Shown here one piece after another: positions 35,052 to 35,126 of a stretch of DNA of 35,126 bases. Made by a program: the position numbers and the translations under genes. Numbering within the stretch: the stretch's first letter is position 1; each line of letters opens with the position of its first letter. The notes beneath the pieces are model-generated. The model made no database searches, was not told where the DNA came from, and saw only the letters and a list, made by a program, of their open reading frames with translations. The DNA comes from Paraclostridium dentum (lineage in GTDB: Bacteria; Bacillota; Clostridia; Peptostreptococcales; Peptostreptococcaceae): NCBI RefSeq assembly GCF_012922555.1, contig NZ_WIPK01000019.1, positions 1-35,126 of the forward strand, in the 5' to 3' direction.

Positions 35052-35126
35052 TGGCGGAGAAGGAGGGATTCGAACCCTCGCACCGGTTAACCCAGCCTAA
35101 TCCCTTAGCAGGGGATCCTCTTGAGC
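35052..35126 (-). tRNA. tRNA-Ser(GCU), 5' part cut off by window
   Basis: Read on the minus strand, the anticodon loop CTGCTAA lies between CCC and GGG, giving anticodon GCU for AGC/AGU codons. A long variable arm typical of Ser follows (GGCTGGGTTAACCGGTG), then the T arm GAGGG-TTCGAAT-CCCTC, the acceptor strand and an encoded CCA (35052-35054). The acceptor 5' strand and part of the D arm lie outside the window. Confidence 0.95.

Noticed and set aside
1-35126. Mobile elements, phage genes, CRISPR arrays or defence islands
   Set aside because: No transposase, integrase, Cas protein or regularly spaced repeats were found; the only direct repeat is the twin sRNA block.

Overview
The window is a strongly AT-rich chromosome segment from a spore-forming member of the Clostridia. 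The gene set fits the Peptostreptococcaceae (Clostridioides, Paraclostridium, Romboutsia relatives), but I cannot name the genus from sequence alone. Evidence for this: the spoIIAA-spoIIAB-sigF operon followed directly by a reduced spoVAC-D-E operon, further sporulation genes nearby (yunB, a SpoIVB-type protease), a pyruvate formate-lyase pair for anaerobic metabolism, strong GGAGG-type ribosome binding sites, and many U-tailed intrinsic terminators. I see no phage, insertion sequence, CRISPR array or rRNA.

Layout. 1-10.2 kb holds housekeeping genes, mostly on the minus strand: a YebC regulator (cut by the window start), NAD synthetase, two half-length TauE/SafE membrane proteins on the plus strand, a YigZ/IMPACT protein, a Nudix-fold protein with a degraded Nudix box, a HEAT-repeat protein with HflX, a Cys-rich metal-binding protein (plus), a DUF1461 membrane protein with an ABC-F ATPase, a leaderless zinc phospholipase C-like protein and a cell-wall amidase. 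10.3-20.3 kb is rich in sporulation and envelope genes: a small unknown protein, a short SpoIVB-type protease, yunB, tyrS, a class A penicillin-binding protein, spoVAC-D-E, and spoIIAA-AB-sigF behind a recognisable sigma-H promoter. 20.3-31.9 kb is metabolic: an aminotransferase, a DEAD-box helicase, a Na/Ca exchanger, pflB and pflA, a cysteine desulfurase with thiI (tRNA 4-thiouridine), and an asparaginase. The end has a UvrD/PcrA-type helicase, an RNase H-like exonuclease and a tRNA-Ser(GCU) cut by the window edge.

The most interesting stretch is the 687-base gap at 30247-30933. It holds two tandem, near-identical transcription units (94 of 96 bases identical across promoter and 5' RNA). 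Each has a consensus-like promoter, a 5' hairpin with a C5 loop, a C-rich single-stranded linker, a hairpin whose stem differs completely between copies while its 7-base loop AACGGAA is kept, and an intrinsic terminator. I read these as twin trans-acting small RNAs built like the C-rich, Shine-Dalgarno-targeting sRNA families of other Firmicutes. Several genes in the window, including the asparaginase directly downstream, have unusual G5-G6 ribosome binding sites that would be complementary.

Gene starts were adjusted where the longest reading frame begins without a ribosome binding site (for example pflB, pflA, thiI, the desulfurase, spoIIAB, the helicase and the exchanger).
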